Counted from the first letter of the stretch, positions 6,740 through 16,070 are shown. The stretch: 64,000 nucleotides of DNA from Lachnospiraceae bacterium C1.1 (GCA_030434875.1 JAUISW010000001.1:2987501-3051500), one strand, 5' to 3'. Notes: generated from the letters alone by a model not told the origin. Numbers and translations: made by a program.

Positions 6740-9073
6740 TCAATCTATCCGATGCATTGCCGCAAACGCCTGCCCCAATGCGATACCTCCGTCATTAGGT
6801 GCAACAAGTGAGTGACGCAGCAGTCTGAAATTTCGTTTTTCTATCTCTTCTTCAACAAGTTTAAGTAAAAGCAGATTCTGGAAAACTCCGCCGCTTAAAG
6901 CTGCCGTAGTGATTCCTTTTTCTTCTCCCGCCCTGCATATTGCCTCCGCGGTCATCTTAGCCAGTGATGCATGGAAGAAATATGCTGTTTTTTCTATATC
7001 CGCTCCGTTTTTCCGAAGCTCGAAAATATCGTAAAAAAGCTCATCTGTCGGCAGTATTCCAAGACCTTCGCCATCGGTCTTTAATTCATATTTCTTAAAA
7101 TTCTGCCCGGGCTCTTTGCTATTCTTAAATTTTTCTTCGTAATTTTCCGCTGCCGCCTGCAGCGCCATTGAGGCCTCGCCTTCAAATGTGGATTTCCTTA
7201 CTATTCCAAGCAATGCGCTCACCGCATCAAAAAGTCTTCCCATGCTGCTTGACTTGATCGAATTTAATCCATTCTTCTTCATGCGCGATATCACGAGTGC
7301 TTCAGAACTTTTTGCAAGTCCTGTTTCCTCTGCCAGTGAGATCATCGACTTTTCATCTCCAATGAGTGAATCCAACATTGAAACTGCTATCTTCCAGCCT
7401 TCCTTAGAAGCAGAATCGCCTCCTACATGGATAAAGGGCTTTATGCTGAAGAGCCTTTCAAAGCCCTCTGTTCCGGCTCTCATGATCTCTCCGCCCCAGA
7501 TAGTCCCGTCAGTTCCGTATCCGGTTCCGTCAAATGAAGCCCCGATCACGTCATCTCTCTGATCATTTTCTGCCATACATGAGAGAATATGCGTATAATG
7601 ATGCTGAACACGTATCAGCTTTTTTCCCATGCTCTCCGCAATATTTGTGGAATTATAACCCGGATGAAGGTCACAGACCACTGTATCGCAGTCTGCCTCA
7701 AGCATTGCCTCCATGCGCTCAATGGTTTCCTTAAGCGCCTGCTGAGACCTGATATCGGCAAGGTCTCCTATATAGGCGGAAGGATAAATCAGATTTCCCT
7801 TTGCTATACAAAAAGAATTTTTCAGCTCGCCTCCAACAGCCAGGATATTTTTATCAAAATTTCCCGAAATATAAAAGGGAAGCGGGGCATAACCCCTTGA
7901 ACGCCTTATCATATAGGGTTCGCCCTTATAAGATTCCATAACGGAATCATCGGCTCTCGTCCTTATATCGCGGTCATTCGAAAGAATGATATCGCAAAAA
8001 CCGGCTATTTCCGATAAAGCCTCTTCATCCGTATGGCAGATCGGCGCTCCGGAAACATTTCCGCTGGTCATCACGAGGGCATCGGGCATCTTTATCCCGT
8101 CGTCCAATGAAAAAAGTAAAAGCTGCACCGGCGCATAGGGAAGCATTATTCCAAGCTTCCTGCTGCCGGGAGCCACTGATTCCGCCAGCTTTGAATCCGC
8201 TGATTTTTCCACCAGCATTATCGGCTTTTGGTGTCCGCTGATTATTTTTAACTCTTCCGAATCCTCTTCCAGCTTGCTCTCACGCTTAACTGCTTCTTTA
8301 TCCTTAAGCATTACCGCAAACGGCTTTACGGGACGCTTTTTTCTTTCTCTTAAGAGCATTACTGCCTTTTCGTTAAAGGCATCACAGCATAGGTGAAAAC
8401 CGCCTATTCCTTTGATCGCGGCAATTCCTCCCTCTGATATTATCTTTCTTGTGAGGCTTATAGCCTCAAGGCCTTCTTTTCGCTCATTACTGTCTTTGCT
8501 TACGGTATAAAGCTTTGGTCCACAGTCATTGCAGCAGACCGGCTGTGCATCATAGCGGCGGCTCTCAGGGTTTTCATACTCCTCAGCGCAATCCGGACAC
8601 ATCGGAAACTTTTTCATCGAGGTCCTGCATCTGTCATAAGGCAGGTTATCGATTATCGTAAGTCGGGGGCCGCACTGGGTACAGTTGATGAAAGGATGCA
8701 GATATCTTCTGTTTTCTTTATCAAAAAGCTCCTCCGAGCATTTATCACAAATAGCTATGTCAGGCGGTATAAAGATCTCTCCACTGGTCTTCTCGCTTTC
8801 GATTATCCTGAAATCATCGTATTCGAGTCCGTTATCGGTTTCCTCTGTTTCTATCCTCAGGATAACAGAGCGTTCCGGTGGATTTTCTTCGAGATCTTTT
8901 TTAAATTCCCGCAGCTCTCTCTCTGAACCTCTCGCATATATCTCGACATATGGCCCGCGATTGCTCACGCTTCCTTTGATATTGTGCTTTTCAGCGAGTC
9001 TGGCAGCCGTGGGGCGAAATCCGACCCCCTGAACGATTCCATATACTCTTATGAGCTGCGTCCTAATTTCCAT
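6740..9073 (-). CDS. hypF: Carbamoyltransferase HypF
   Basis: HypF uses carbamoyl phosphate and ATP to carbamoylate the C-terminal Cys of HypE, the first step in making the cyanide ligands. The 777 residues contain the full set of domains in order: acylphosphatase-like (YGIVQGVGFR, near residue 15), paired zinc fingers (CDKC, CTQC, CPDC, CNDC), a YrdC-like domain, and a Kae1-like C-terminal domain with QHHYTH and DGTGYGTDG. The ATG at 9073 is chosen because AGAAGGTGG lies just upstream; the TTG before it is less likely. It sits between the double component-1-like gene and hypC. Confidence 0.97.
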   Translation of the reverse strand: MEIRTQLIRVYGIVQGVGFRPTAARLAEKHNIKGSVSNRGPYVEIYARGSERELREFKKDLEENPPERSVILRIETEETDNGLEYDDFRIIESEKTSGEIFIPPDIAICDKCSEELFDKENRRYLHPFINCTQCGPRLTIIDNLPYDRCRTSMKKFPMCPDCAEEYENPESRRYDAQPVCCNDCGPKLYTVSKDSNERKEGLEAISLTRKIISEGGIAAIKGIGGFHLCCDAFNEKAVMLLRERKKRPVKPFAVMLKDKEAVKRESKLEEDSEELKIISGHQKPIMLVEKSADSKLAESVAPGSRKLGIMLPYAPVQLLLFSLDDGIKMPDALVMTSGNVSGAPICHTDEEALSEIAGFCDIILSNDRDIRTRADDSVMESYKGEPYMIRRSRGYAPLPFYISGNFDKNILAVGGELKNSFCIAKGNLIYPSAYIGDLADIRSQQALKETIERMEAMLEADCDTVVCDLHPGYNSTNIAESMGKKLIRVQHHYTHILSCMAENDQRDDVIGASFDGTGYGTDGTIWGGEIMRAGTEGFERLFSIKPFIHVGGDSASKEGWKIAVSMLDSLIGDEKSMISLAEETGLAKSSEALVISRMKKNGLNSIKSSSMGRLFDAVSALLGIVRKSTFEGEASMALQAAAENYEEKFKNSKEPGQNFKKYELKTDGEGLGILPTDELFYDIFELRKNGADIEKTAYFFHASLAKMTAEAICRAGEEKGITTAALSGGVFQNLLLLKLVEEEIEKRNFRLLRHSLVAPNDGGIALGQAFAAMHRID

Positions 9074-9084
9074 CAAACCACCTT

Positions 9085-11415
9085 CTATAAAACTCCGCTT
9101 ACAGCAAAATGTCTAAACTCTCGCCATTCCGGGATATTTCCCTTTATGAGCCTTTTAAGCTCGCTGTCTCCAATTATAAGGGAGAAATTCTCTTTCTCAA
9201 TATATTCACTGAAATCGCTTTCTTCTGCGAATCTGACATCGTTTTCTTCCATGAGTTCATCTTTCATCATGAAAAATCCGCCTGTTATTATATCGGCATT
9301 GGGAAGTCTTTTTCTTATAGCCCTGCGAACTGCATTTGCTCTTACCTGCGAATGGACTATAAGAATTTTCTTTCCGTCAAATCCCTCCGGAATTTCAAGG
9401 CTTTCCGCCTCTTCCTCAGCGAACGGCCAGTCAATTTCATAGCTGAGTCCGCATTTTTTCTTTAACCTTTCCGCTGCCGCTATTGCCGCATTGCAAACGA
9501 TCAAAAGATCGGCCTTTCCACCGTTTTCTAGCCATTTCTTCTCCAATGATTCCTGATCTCTTTCAGGGAAGTCCAGTGGTGTAAAGCCTAATACTCTTCG
9601 CATTTCTTTATCCGGATTATTTATATATCTTTCCGCAAGGGCTATTTCTGCCTTTTCTATACCCTTATCGTAAAGCTCCACTCCATTTGTCGCTGCCGAT
9701 ATGGTTTCGATCCCCGATGCCTTTTCACAAAGCCTCGACAGTGCTTTCGGATCTGTTCCCGTGATTGCAGGAACAGGTGTCATGGTAAGAGATATAAGCT
9801 CTGGGTCCAGTGTTTTAACTGCCTTGGCAATTTTCTCCACCAGTTCTTTATCTCTGCCCAAAATAGCGTCCATGTCACGGAGTCCAGCACTGAAGATCAT
9901 GCCTCTCTCGCTGAGCCATCGCGGTTCGTCAAATCCGCATACATTTCCGGCGCAGCCACCGGCATCTACTATTACATTGAAAGCTCCAGCTCCAAAGAAG
10001 ACTGCAGAAGCTCCTGACTGATCCGGTGCAAAAGGTGTGAGAATACTTCTGAATCCCTTTGGTCCGTTTGAAAATGGTGTATATGATGGCTCATATTCCA
10101 TAGTTTTCTCAGCCGGACCTTCTGAGCTCTCACTAGTCATCAGCTCGTCTATTTCCGAAAGAAGTTTATCCGTCGCAGCAAATCCAAAGGGCTGTATATC
10201 CTCGTTAAAAGGAAGATTACGGGCATCTTTTCTGTAATAAGACGCATCTGCTCCAATAGTTATGTCAACCTCATCCTCTGCTTCATAATAATACATCGAG
10301 GGATTCTGATTGCAGTAAACCTTTGTATCCGGACTGATCTCTGAAAGTCTTTTTATATATGGATATTTATCGGCTGTTACCAATGCAAATATCTCAACCA
10401 CTTTAAGCCCCAGCTCGCTAAGGCTCAATGCCAGCTCAAAGGGATCGGCATTTGCGCACTCACCTATTGAGACTTTAAGGCCTTTATATTTCTGACTGAA
10501 AGCCTCATCTTTAGCCTTCTGCGCCTCATAAAATTCATCCGCCGAAGCATCAAGCATTGATGCCTTGAAGAAAGCCTTATACTGTCTGTAATTTCGCTCT
10601 GTTGAATAAAATCTCTTTAATTCGATATATGGTATGCCGATTTTTTCAGACAGAACCGATGCCGCATAAGCAGCCTCCGGATTAAGAACGATATTGAAAT
10701 TAGCCTCGCTCATATCCATAAATTCATCTATATTTTTGCAGGTCGATATCTGATTGATCTTTTTTACTCCTGCATTTTTCAATATTTTGAAGAGCTCGGA
10801 ATTTTTCTCTGTTTCTGCAAAATATCCCATCAAATTGACCGTATCAGGTCTTCTTTTTCTTTTCTCAAGTATGGAATATATCGATTCTCTCAAAGCGGTC
10901 ATGGGCGGCTTGCTGCCTTCACGGGTAAGCGCATACATGTAACAGGGACGTACCTTTACTCCGGCATATTCCTCGGCTTTCCTTGATACTCTTTCGAAAT
11001 CCGTGCCAAGAAGCGCATCCGCACAGGTCGCGCAAAGCATTACCACTGACGGCTTTTTCTCGACTACTTTTACGATCTCTGCCACAGCCTCGGGGATTTT
11101 GCTCAAATGTCTTCCTGTAACTATATCTGTCTCATCCATTGTCAAATAAAAGAAGCGGTTTTCATACTGAGGAAGACGGCTTAGATCCGAGGTATTTCTT
11201 GCGCAGCATCCGGGAGAAATGATCAGCATTACCGAATCCGGAATTGCAAGTCCGCCTCTTTTTACTCCAAATCCCTTTGCTCCGGGTGAATTATAGCTGA
11301 GCGTTGCAGGAGAGCTGTAAACCAAGTTGGAAGAGAGTGAAAATTCCTCAGGTATTTTGTCCGCCCCAAGCTCTGCAAGATCTGATATTGTATAGTAAAT
11401 CGCCTTATTTTTCAT
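9085..11415 (-). CDS. Fused double nitrogenase component 1-like protein, 776 aa
   Basis: Two component-1-like halves in one chain. The N-terminal half (about 1-435) has SPGCC (C70, C71), LCATCADALLGTDFE (C128, C131) and RPCYM (C158), placed like the cluster-ligand cysteines of NifD/NifE. A hinge near 430-445 leads to a second half with DAGGCAGNVCGF (C488, C493) and TPVPAITGTD, the counterpart of the component-1 segment after the second cluster ligand. It therefore resembles NifD-NifK or NifE-NifN joined end to end, although the second half is shorter than a full subunit. It starts 9 bases after the NifH-like gene, its expected electron donor, and is followed by hypF. No characterised family with this fusion comes to mind. 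The active-site cofactor and substrate are unknown. Confidence 0.8.
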   Translation of the reverse strand: MKNKAIYYTISDLAELGADKIPEEFSLSSNLVYSSPATLSYNSPGAKGFGVKRGGLAIPDSVMLIISPGCCARNTSDLSRLPQYENRFFYLTMDETDIVTGRHLSKIPEAVAEIVKVVEKKPSVVMLCATCADALLGTDFERVSRKAEEYAGVKVRPCYMYALTREGSKPPMTALRESIYSILEKRKRRPDTVNLMGYFAETEKNSELFKILKNAGVKKINQISTCKNIDEFMDMSEANFNIVLNPEAAYAASVLSEKIGIPYIELKRFYSTERNYRQYKAFFKASMLDASADEFYEAQKAKDEAFSQKYKGLKVSIGECANADPFELALSLSELGLKVVEIFALVTADKYPYIKRLSEISPDTKVYCNQNPSMYYYEAEDEVDITIGADASYYRKDARNLPFNEDIQPFGFAATDKLLSEIDELMTSESSEGPAEKTMEYEPSYTPFSNGPKGFRSILTPFAPDQSGASAVFFGAGAFNVIVDAGGCAGNVCGFDEPRWLSERGMIFSAGLRDMDAILGRDKELVEKIAKAVKTLDPELISLTMTPVPAITGTDPKALSRLCEKASGIETISAATNGVELYDKGIEKAEIALAERYINNPDKEMRRVLGFTPLDFPERDQESLEKKWLENGGKADLLIVCNAAIAAAERLKKKCGLSYEIDWPFAEEEAESLEIPEGFDGKKILIVHSQVRANAVRRAIRKRLPNADIITGGFFMMKDELMEENDVRFAEESDFSEYIEKENFSLIIGDSELKRLIKGNIPEWREFRHFAVSGVL

Positions 11416-11424
11416 ATAATTCCC

Positions 11425-12177
11425 TTAATCTGTCTCTAAAAGCTTTTTCGCAAGTCTCATAAATTCCTGCGCTGCTGCCGAGTCAGGTCTGCCTTCTATA
11501 ACGGTCTTGCCCTCATCCTCGCAGCTTATAATATCATCGCTTCTTGGAATCTCTCCTACGATCTCTATTCCTCTTTCATCTGCAAACGCCGAAACTTTTT
11601 CTTTTTCATTCTCGACATTTCTGTGGTTTAAGACTATTCCGCGTACGCTTGCATAGCCTCTGTCCTCAAAGTTTTTTACCGCTTCGTTTATGTTTGAGGC
11701 TGCATAGAGCGCCATTTTTTCTCCGGAAGTAACTATAAGTACTTTTTCTGCATATCCTTCTCTTATAGGTGCTGCAAAGCCTCCACAGACTACATCTCCC
11801 AAAACGTCATAAAGGACCACATCAGGCTCTTCGTTTTCAAAAAGCTGCAGACTGTCAAGCATCTGGAATGTCGTTATGATACCTCTTCCGGCACATCCGA
11901 GTCCGGGTGTAGGTCCGCCTGTCTCTATACACATGACTCCACCATATCCTGTTTTCATTATTTCATGATAATCCTCAGGAAGCGCATCATTCTCTCTCAT
12001 ATAATTCATAACAGATGAAACAGCTTCTCCTTTAAGCAGATTCATTGTAGAATCAGCCTTTGGATCACAACCTATCTGTATAACTTTTTTTCCCATCTTG
12101 GCAAATGCTGCTGCAAGATTTGCAGTAACTGTGGACTTTCCTATTCCACCCTTTCCATATATCGCAAGTTTAAGCAT
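11425..12177 (-). CDS. NifH-like ATP-dependent iron-sulfur reductase
   Basis: Homologue of nitrogenase Fe protein and its relatives BchL, BchX and CfbC: a homodimer that bridges one [4Fe-4S] cluster and passes electrons to a component-1 partner on ATP hydrolysis. Visible are the P-loop GKGGIGKST (8-16), DPKADST, the cluster ligands C95 in GLGCAGRG and C131 in GDVVCGGFA, and the Arg of CAGRG. The 250 residues are shorter than nitrogenase NifH (about 290), as in several non-nitrogenase members. It opens the eight-gene operon, behind AGGAG. The tandem structured repeat lies directly upstream and is probably in its leader or promoter region. nifB is not seen in the window, so nitrogen fixation is not supported. 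Confidence 0.9.
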   Translation of the reverse strand: MLKLAIYGKGGIGKSTVTANLAAAFAKMGKKVIQIGCDPKADSTMNLLKGEAVSSVMNYMRENDALPEDYHEIMKTGYGGVMCIETGGPTPGLGCAGRGIITTFQMLDSLQLFENEEPDVVLYDVLGDVVCGGFAAPIREGYAEKVLIVTSGEKMALYAASNINEAVKNFEDRGYASVRGIVLNHRNVENEKEKVSAFADERGIEIVGEIPRSDDIISCEDEGKTVIEGRPDSAAAQEFMRLAKKLLETD

Positions 12178-12199
12178 ATTTTCTCCTATTCATAATTTC

Positions 12200-12491
12200 A
12201 TGACTTTTCGCCACTTCATGCCTCAAAGTCATGAAAACAGGCCATTTAAATGCAGCTACGCTGCGGGCCTGTTTGGCACATGTTAAAGTTTATCACACGG
12301 AACCCGCAGTAAATGCGGATTCCTGCAATAAAGTCATCAAAACATATGACTTTTCGTCACTGCGTGCCTCAAAGTCATGCAAACAGGCCATTTAAATGCA
12401 GCTACGCTGCGGGCCTGTTTGGCACATGTTAAAGTTTATCACACGGAACCCGCAGTAAATGCGGATTCCTGCAATAAAGTCATCAAAACAT
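12200..12491. repeat. 146-bp tandem repeat, two copies, strongly structured
   Basis: Two near-identical units (12200-12345 and 12346-12491) fill the gap between truA and the NifH-like gene. Each has an outer ATGACTTT/AAAGTCAT pair, a stem ACAGGCC/GGCCTGT enclosing GCAGC/GCTGC, and a third stem GGAA-CCGCA/TGCGG-TTCC. On the minus strand the C-A mismatch of the third stem becomes a T-G wobble, which hints that the functional strand is minus. A diverged third copy lies at 16552-16663. This could be a mobile repeat or a cis-acting RNA of the downstream operon. Confidence 0.85.
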
Positions 12492-12500
12492 ATACATAAT

Positions 12501-12541
12501 AGATATTGGCACTGAGGAATTGCTATTCAGTGCCAATATCT
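12501..12541 (-). terminator. Hairpin after truA
   Basis: A perfect 15-bp stem AGATATTGGCACTGA/TCAGTGCCAATATCT lies just past the truA stop. There is no clear T-run on the minus side, so termination strength is uncertain. Confidence 0.55.
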
Positions 12542-12553
12542 GGTCTAAATCTT

Positions 12554-13297
12554 TTATTCGCCTATTATCCTGATATTTTCAAGCGTAAGACCCTTTGCCG
12601 GCGCTGTTGGTCCGGCCTTGGATCTGTCAGCTTCCAGGAGTATTTCTTTTATTCTTTCCGGAGGATATTTACCCTCTCCAACCTCCATCAGGCTTCCGGC
12701 TATTATCCTTACCATGTTATAAAGGAAACCATAGCCCTTAACATATATTTCGACAAGAGCACCGTTTTTCTTTACTTCTGCTCCTGTTATTTCTCTTACC
12801 GTAGTTTTTACAACTGCATGTATCGATGAAAAACTCTTGAAATCGTGTTCACCGACCAGATAAGCTGCAGCCCTATTCATCAATTCTGTATCCAGTGGAA
12901 TATAGCTGTGATGTGAGTAAAGCCTGCACAGCGGATCTGAAAATCTTGAATTGTAAATCCTGTAACAATAAGTCTTTTCTGTTAATGTATATCTCGGATG
13001 AAAATCCGCGTCTACTTCTCTCGAATCGACGACCCTTATATCATCGCTAAGATGTGTATTCAACGCATAGGAATACTTTTCGCCCGGCATCCTCGCATCA
13101 GTATCAAATACGCAAAGGTTGCCTTTAGCATGAACTCCTGCATCTGTACGGCTTGCACCGCTTACCTTTATTTCTTCACCTGTAATTTCCTTAAGGGCTC
13201 TGTTCAGTTCACTTTCTATAGTTATATGTCCGTCCTGAACCTGCCAGCCGTGATAATTTGTTCCGTCGTAAGCAACGGTAAGCATCACCCTTTTCAT
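12554..13297 (-). CDS. truA: tRNA pseudouridine(38-40) synthase TruA
   Basis: Modifies uridines 38-40 in the anticodon arm of tRNAs. The 247 residues show the family start VAYDGTNYHGWQ, the catalytic Asp in SRTDAGVHA, and the C-terminal VRIIAGSLMEVG. It is last in the ecfA-ecfT-truA group, its usual place next to the Firmicutes ribosomal cluster. The usual next gene, rplM, is displaced by the Hyp/Nif-like operon. Confidence 0.96.
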   Translation of the reverse strand: MKRVMLTVAYDGTNYHGWQVQDGHITIESELNRALKEITGEEIKVSGASRTDAGVHAKGNLCVFDTDARMPGEKYSYALNTHLSDDIRVVDSREVDADFHPRYTLTEKTYCYRIYNSRFSDPLCRLYSHHSYIPLDTELMNRAAAYLVGEHDFKSFSSIHAVVKTTVREITGAEVKKNGALVEIYVKGYGFLYNMVRIIAGSLMEVGEGKYPPERIKEILLEADRSKAGPTAPAKGLTLENIRIIGE

Positions 13298-13414
13298 GCT
13301 CTATTCTCCATAAATTTACTCTTAAATAAATTGCGTTGAATCAAGAATCATGAGATTTTTTTCACAATCTCTGATAAAAAAGTAGATTTTCCCCCTTTTT
13401 CGAGGAAAACCCTC

Positions 13415-14224
13415 TTAAATAATTTTTATTACTATCCCAAATGTTATGATAAGTGCAAGGTAAAGAACCATAATAAGAAAACTTATGGCATCGCGGCTTT
13501 CATAATTAAGCGGTTTCATCTTTGTTCTGCCTTCTCCGCCTCTGTAACATCTGGCTTCCATCGCCATAGCAAGATCATTGGCTCTTCTGAATGCTGATAC
13601 AAATAGTGGTACCAGTATTGGTACAAGGCTTTTTGCCCTTTGTATGAGATTGCCATGCTCAAAATCGGCTCCTCTGGCACTCTGCGCTCTCATTATCTTG
13701 TCGGTTTCATCTAAAAGTATCGGTATAAATCTTAACGCTATCGACATCATCATTGCAAGCTCATGTACCGGTAACCTGAATAACTTAAGCGGATTCATAA
13801 GTTTTTCAAGGCCGTCTGTCAGATGATTCGGAGTTGTAGTAAGTGTCATTACCGATGCACCTATTATAAGATATATGAGCCTTATTGCAGTAAATATAGC
13901 GTTATTCAAGCCTTCATCAGTGATCGTAAATTTCCATATTTTTACTAAAGGCTCTCCGGGTGTCAGGAACATATTGAAAACAACAGTTATCATCATGATG
14001 ACAACTATACCCTTCATCCCTCTGACCATAAACTTAAACGGTACATTCGACAGAGCTATCACTGAAGCAAGGAAAATAGTTGCGATTAAAAATCCCGTTA
14101 TATTATGAAAAAGGAATAACGAAATCAAAAAGACAAATGTTCCTATCAGTTTTGTTCTCGGGTCCAGCCTGTGAATGACCGAGTCTGCCTGATAATACTG
14201 TCCCAAAGTTATATCTCTAAGCAT
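13415..14224 (-). CDS. ecfT: Energy-coupling factor transporter transmembrane protein EcfT
   Basis: Membrane scaffold of group II ECF vitamin/metal importers. It couples the EcfA ATPases to interchangeable substrate-binding S components, which are encoded elsewhere. The 269 residues have several hydrophobic helices and the cytoplasmic coupling motifs QSARGADFEHG and MAMEARCYRGG. It lies 49 bases after the fused ecfA and before truA. Confidence 0.95.
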   Translation of the reverse strand: MLRDITLGQYYQADSVIHRLDPRTKLIGTFVFLISLFLFHNITGFLIATIFLASVIALSNVPFKFMVRGMKGIVVIMMITVVFNMFLTPGEPLVKIWKFTITDEGLNNAIFTAIRLIYLIIGASVMTLTTTPNHLTDGLEKLMNPLKLFRLPVHELAMMMSIALRFIPILLDETDKIMRAQSARGADFEHGNLIQRAKSLVPILVPLFVSAFRRANDLAMAMEARCYRGGEGRTKMKPLNYESRDAISFLIMVLYLALIITFGIVIKII

Positions 14225-14273
14225 TTTTCATCTCCAAAAATCAGGTGTTTTCTGTTCTTCATCAAAGCCGGCA

Positions 14274-16070
14274 TCAACAGAACTCACTCAATATCAAATA
14301 TCTGGCTTCTGCAATTGTAGTGACATTTGTATCAAGATCAAAACCTTTCTCTTTAAGCTCATTCATTATATAAGTCACCTGAGGTGCCGCCAAACCAACT
14401 TTTTCAAGTTCCTTATAACGCTTAAATACCTCTCGCGGACTACCATCCATAAGTATCTTTCCGTTATCTACAGCGACAATTCTTTCTGCGTAATTAGCTA
14501 CATCCTCCATACTGTGAGAGACTAAAACAACCGTAATATTCTGCTTCTCATGAAGATCCTTTATTAAACCGAGTATTTCATCTCTTCCCTTTGGATCAAG
14601 TCCTGCAGTAGGTTCATCCAAAACGAGTATTTCCGGCTTCATTGCTATTACACCCGCTATTGCGATTCTTCGTTTCTGTCCACCGGAATGCTCAAAAGGC
14701 GAAGAATAAAAGTTTTCTTCCGGAAAACCAACAGCTTTTAAGGCCGCAAAAGCCGCAAGCTCAGCGTCTTTTTTTGAAAGTCCCATATTTAACGGGCCAA
14801 AGCAAACATCCTTAAATACTGTTTCCTCAAAAAGCTGATGCTCGGGATATTGAAAAACAAGGCCGACTTTTGATCTGAGTTTCCTCATATCATAGCCTTT
14901 TTCATAAATATCCTCACCCTTAAAATATACAGTTCCGCTAGTAGCACGATTGAGACCGTTAAGATGCTGTACCAATGTCGATTTTCCGGATCCTGTATGA
15001 CCTATAAGGCCAATAAATTCACCTTTTTTTATTGTAAGTGAAACATCGTCAAGCGCCTTGATCTCTTCATTAGATCCGGCACTGTAAACATAGCTTATAT
15101 GATCCAGTATCAGAAGCGGCTTATCTTCTGCGCTTTTTCTGCTTTCTGTCTTATTATTATCTTCTAAAAGCTCTTTCCTGGCGTTCATTAATGCGTTATC
15201 CGGAAGTCTGAAACCCGATTTTTTAATTTCAAGAAGTGCTTCCGACAGTTCGTTTATACTCAAAATTCCTTTTTTTAACGGAAGGCCGTCTTTTCTAAGA
15301 TACCATCCCAATGTAGTAACCTGCGGTACATCAAGGCGGAGTTCTCTCAACTGATCCACGTTTGAGAAAATTTCTCTGGGAGTACCCATCATAACAACCT
15401 TACCGTGATCCATTACAACTACACGGCTGGCATTGATAACCTCTTCCATATAATGTGTTATCAGGATAACAGTTACCTTCTCTACGCTGTTTAATGCTCT
15501 TGCAGCTCTGATAACTTCATATCGACCTTCCGGATCCAACATGGCTGTAGGTTCATCCATGATTATACATTTTGGGTGCATTGCTACTACACCTGCAATG
15601 GCAACGCGCTGTTTCTGGCCTCCGGAAAGTTTATTCGGTGAATGTTTAGCATATTTCTTCATTCCGACTACCTGCAGGGCTTCTTCCACTCTCTGCCAGA
15701 TTTCATCAGTCGGAACACCCATATTTTCCGGTCCAAACCCAACATCTTCCTCAACTATATTTCCAATTATCTGATTATCAGGATTCTGAAAGATCATCCC
15801 AGCTGTCTGTCGTATATCCCAGGTATTTTCTGCAGCTGCAGTATCTTTGCCATCTACATATACATTACCCTCTGTAGGATATAAAAGTGCGTTAATATGT
15901 TTTGCAAAAGTTGATTTACCGGAACCGTTTCCTCCGAGAACAGCTACAAATTCACCGGCTTTTATATTAAGAGTAACCCCATCTATTGCCCTGGTTATTC
16001 CTTCAACATTTCCTTCTTCATCACGTCTTATATATTCAAATGCCAAATCCTTAGCTACAACTATTCCCAT
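14274..16070 (-). CDS. ecfA: Fused double ATPase of the ECF transporter (EcfA-EcfA')
   Basis: Two ABC ATPases in one 598-residue chain. The first half carries Walker A GGNGSGKST, signature LSGGQKQR and Walker B IIMDEPTAMLDPEG. After a linker near 285-320 the second half repeats them as GHTGSGKST, HSGGQKRR and LVLDEPTAGLDPKG. Most Firmicutes encode EcfA1 and EcfA2 separately at this locus. Fusion fixes their 1:1 ratio. It powers uptake through EcfT, encoded next. Translation starts at MGIVVAKDL. The leader is about 600 bases long if the promoter near 16700 is used. Confidence 0.93.
   Translation of the reverse strand: MGIVVAKDLAFEYIRRDEEGNVEGITRAIDGVTLNIKAGEFVAVLGGNGSGKSTFAKHINALLYPTEGNVYVDGKDTAAAENTWDIRQTAGMIFQNPDNQIIGNIVEEDVGFGPENMGVPTDEIWQRVEEALQVVGMKKYAKHSPNKLSGGQKQRVAIAGVVAMHPKCIIMDEPTAMLDPEGRYEVIRAARALNSVEKVTVILITHYMEEVINASRVVVMDHGKVVMMGTPREIFSNVDQLRELRLDVPQVTTLGWYLRKDGLPLKKGILSINELSEALLEIKKSGFRLPDNALMNARKELLEDNNKTESRKSAEDKPLLILDHISYVYSAGSNEEIKALDDVSLTIKKGEFIGLIGHTGSGKSTLVQHLNGLNRATSGTVYFKGEDIYEKGYDMRKLRSKVGLVFQYPEHQLFEETVFKDVCFGPLNMGLSKKDAELAAFAALKAVGFPEENFYSSPFEHSGGQKRRIAIAGVIAMKPEILVLDEPTAGLDPKGRDEILGLIKDLHEKQNITVVLVSHSMEDVANYAERIVAVDNGKILMDGSPREVFKRYKELEKVGLAAPQVTYIMNELKEKGFDLDTNVTTIAEARYLILSEFC

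Noticed and set aside
1956-12177. Nitrogen-fixation (nif) operon
   Set aside because: No nifB, nifE/N pair of standard size, or other nif genes are seen, and the NifH-like protein is short. The Hyp and HydF genes point to another role.
12200-12491. CRISPR array
   Set aside because: Two 146-bp tandem units with no spacers; this is a tandem duplication.
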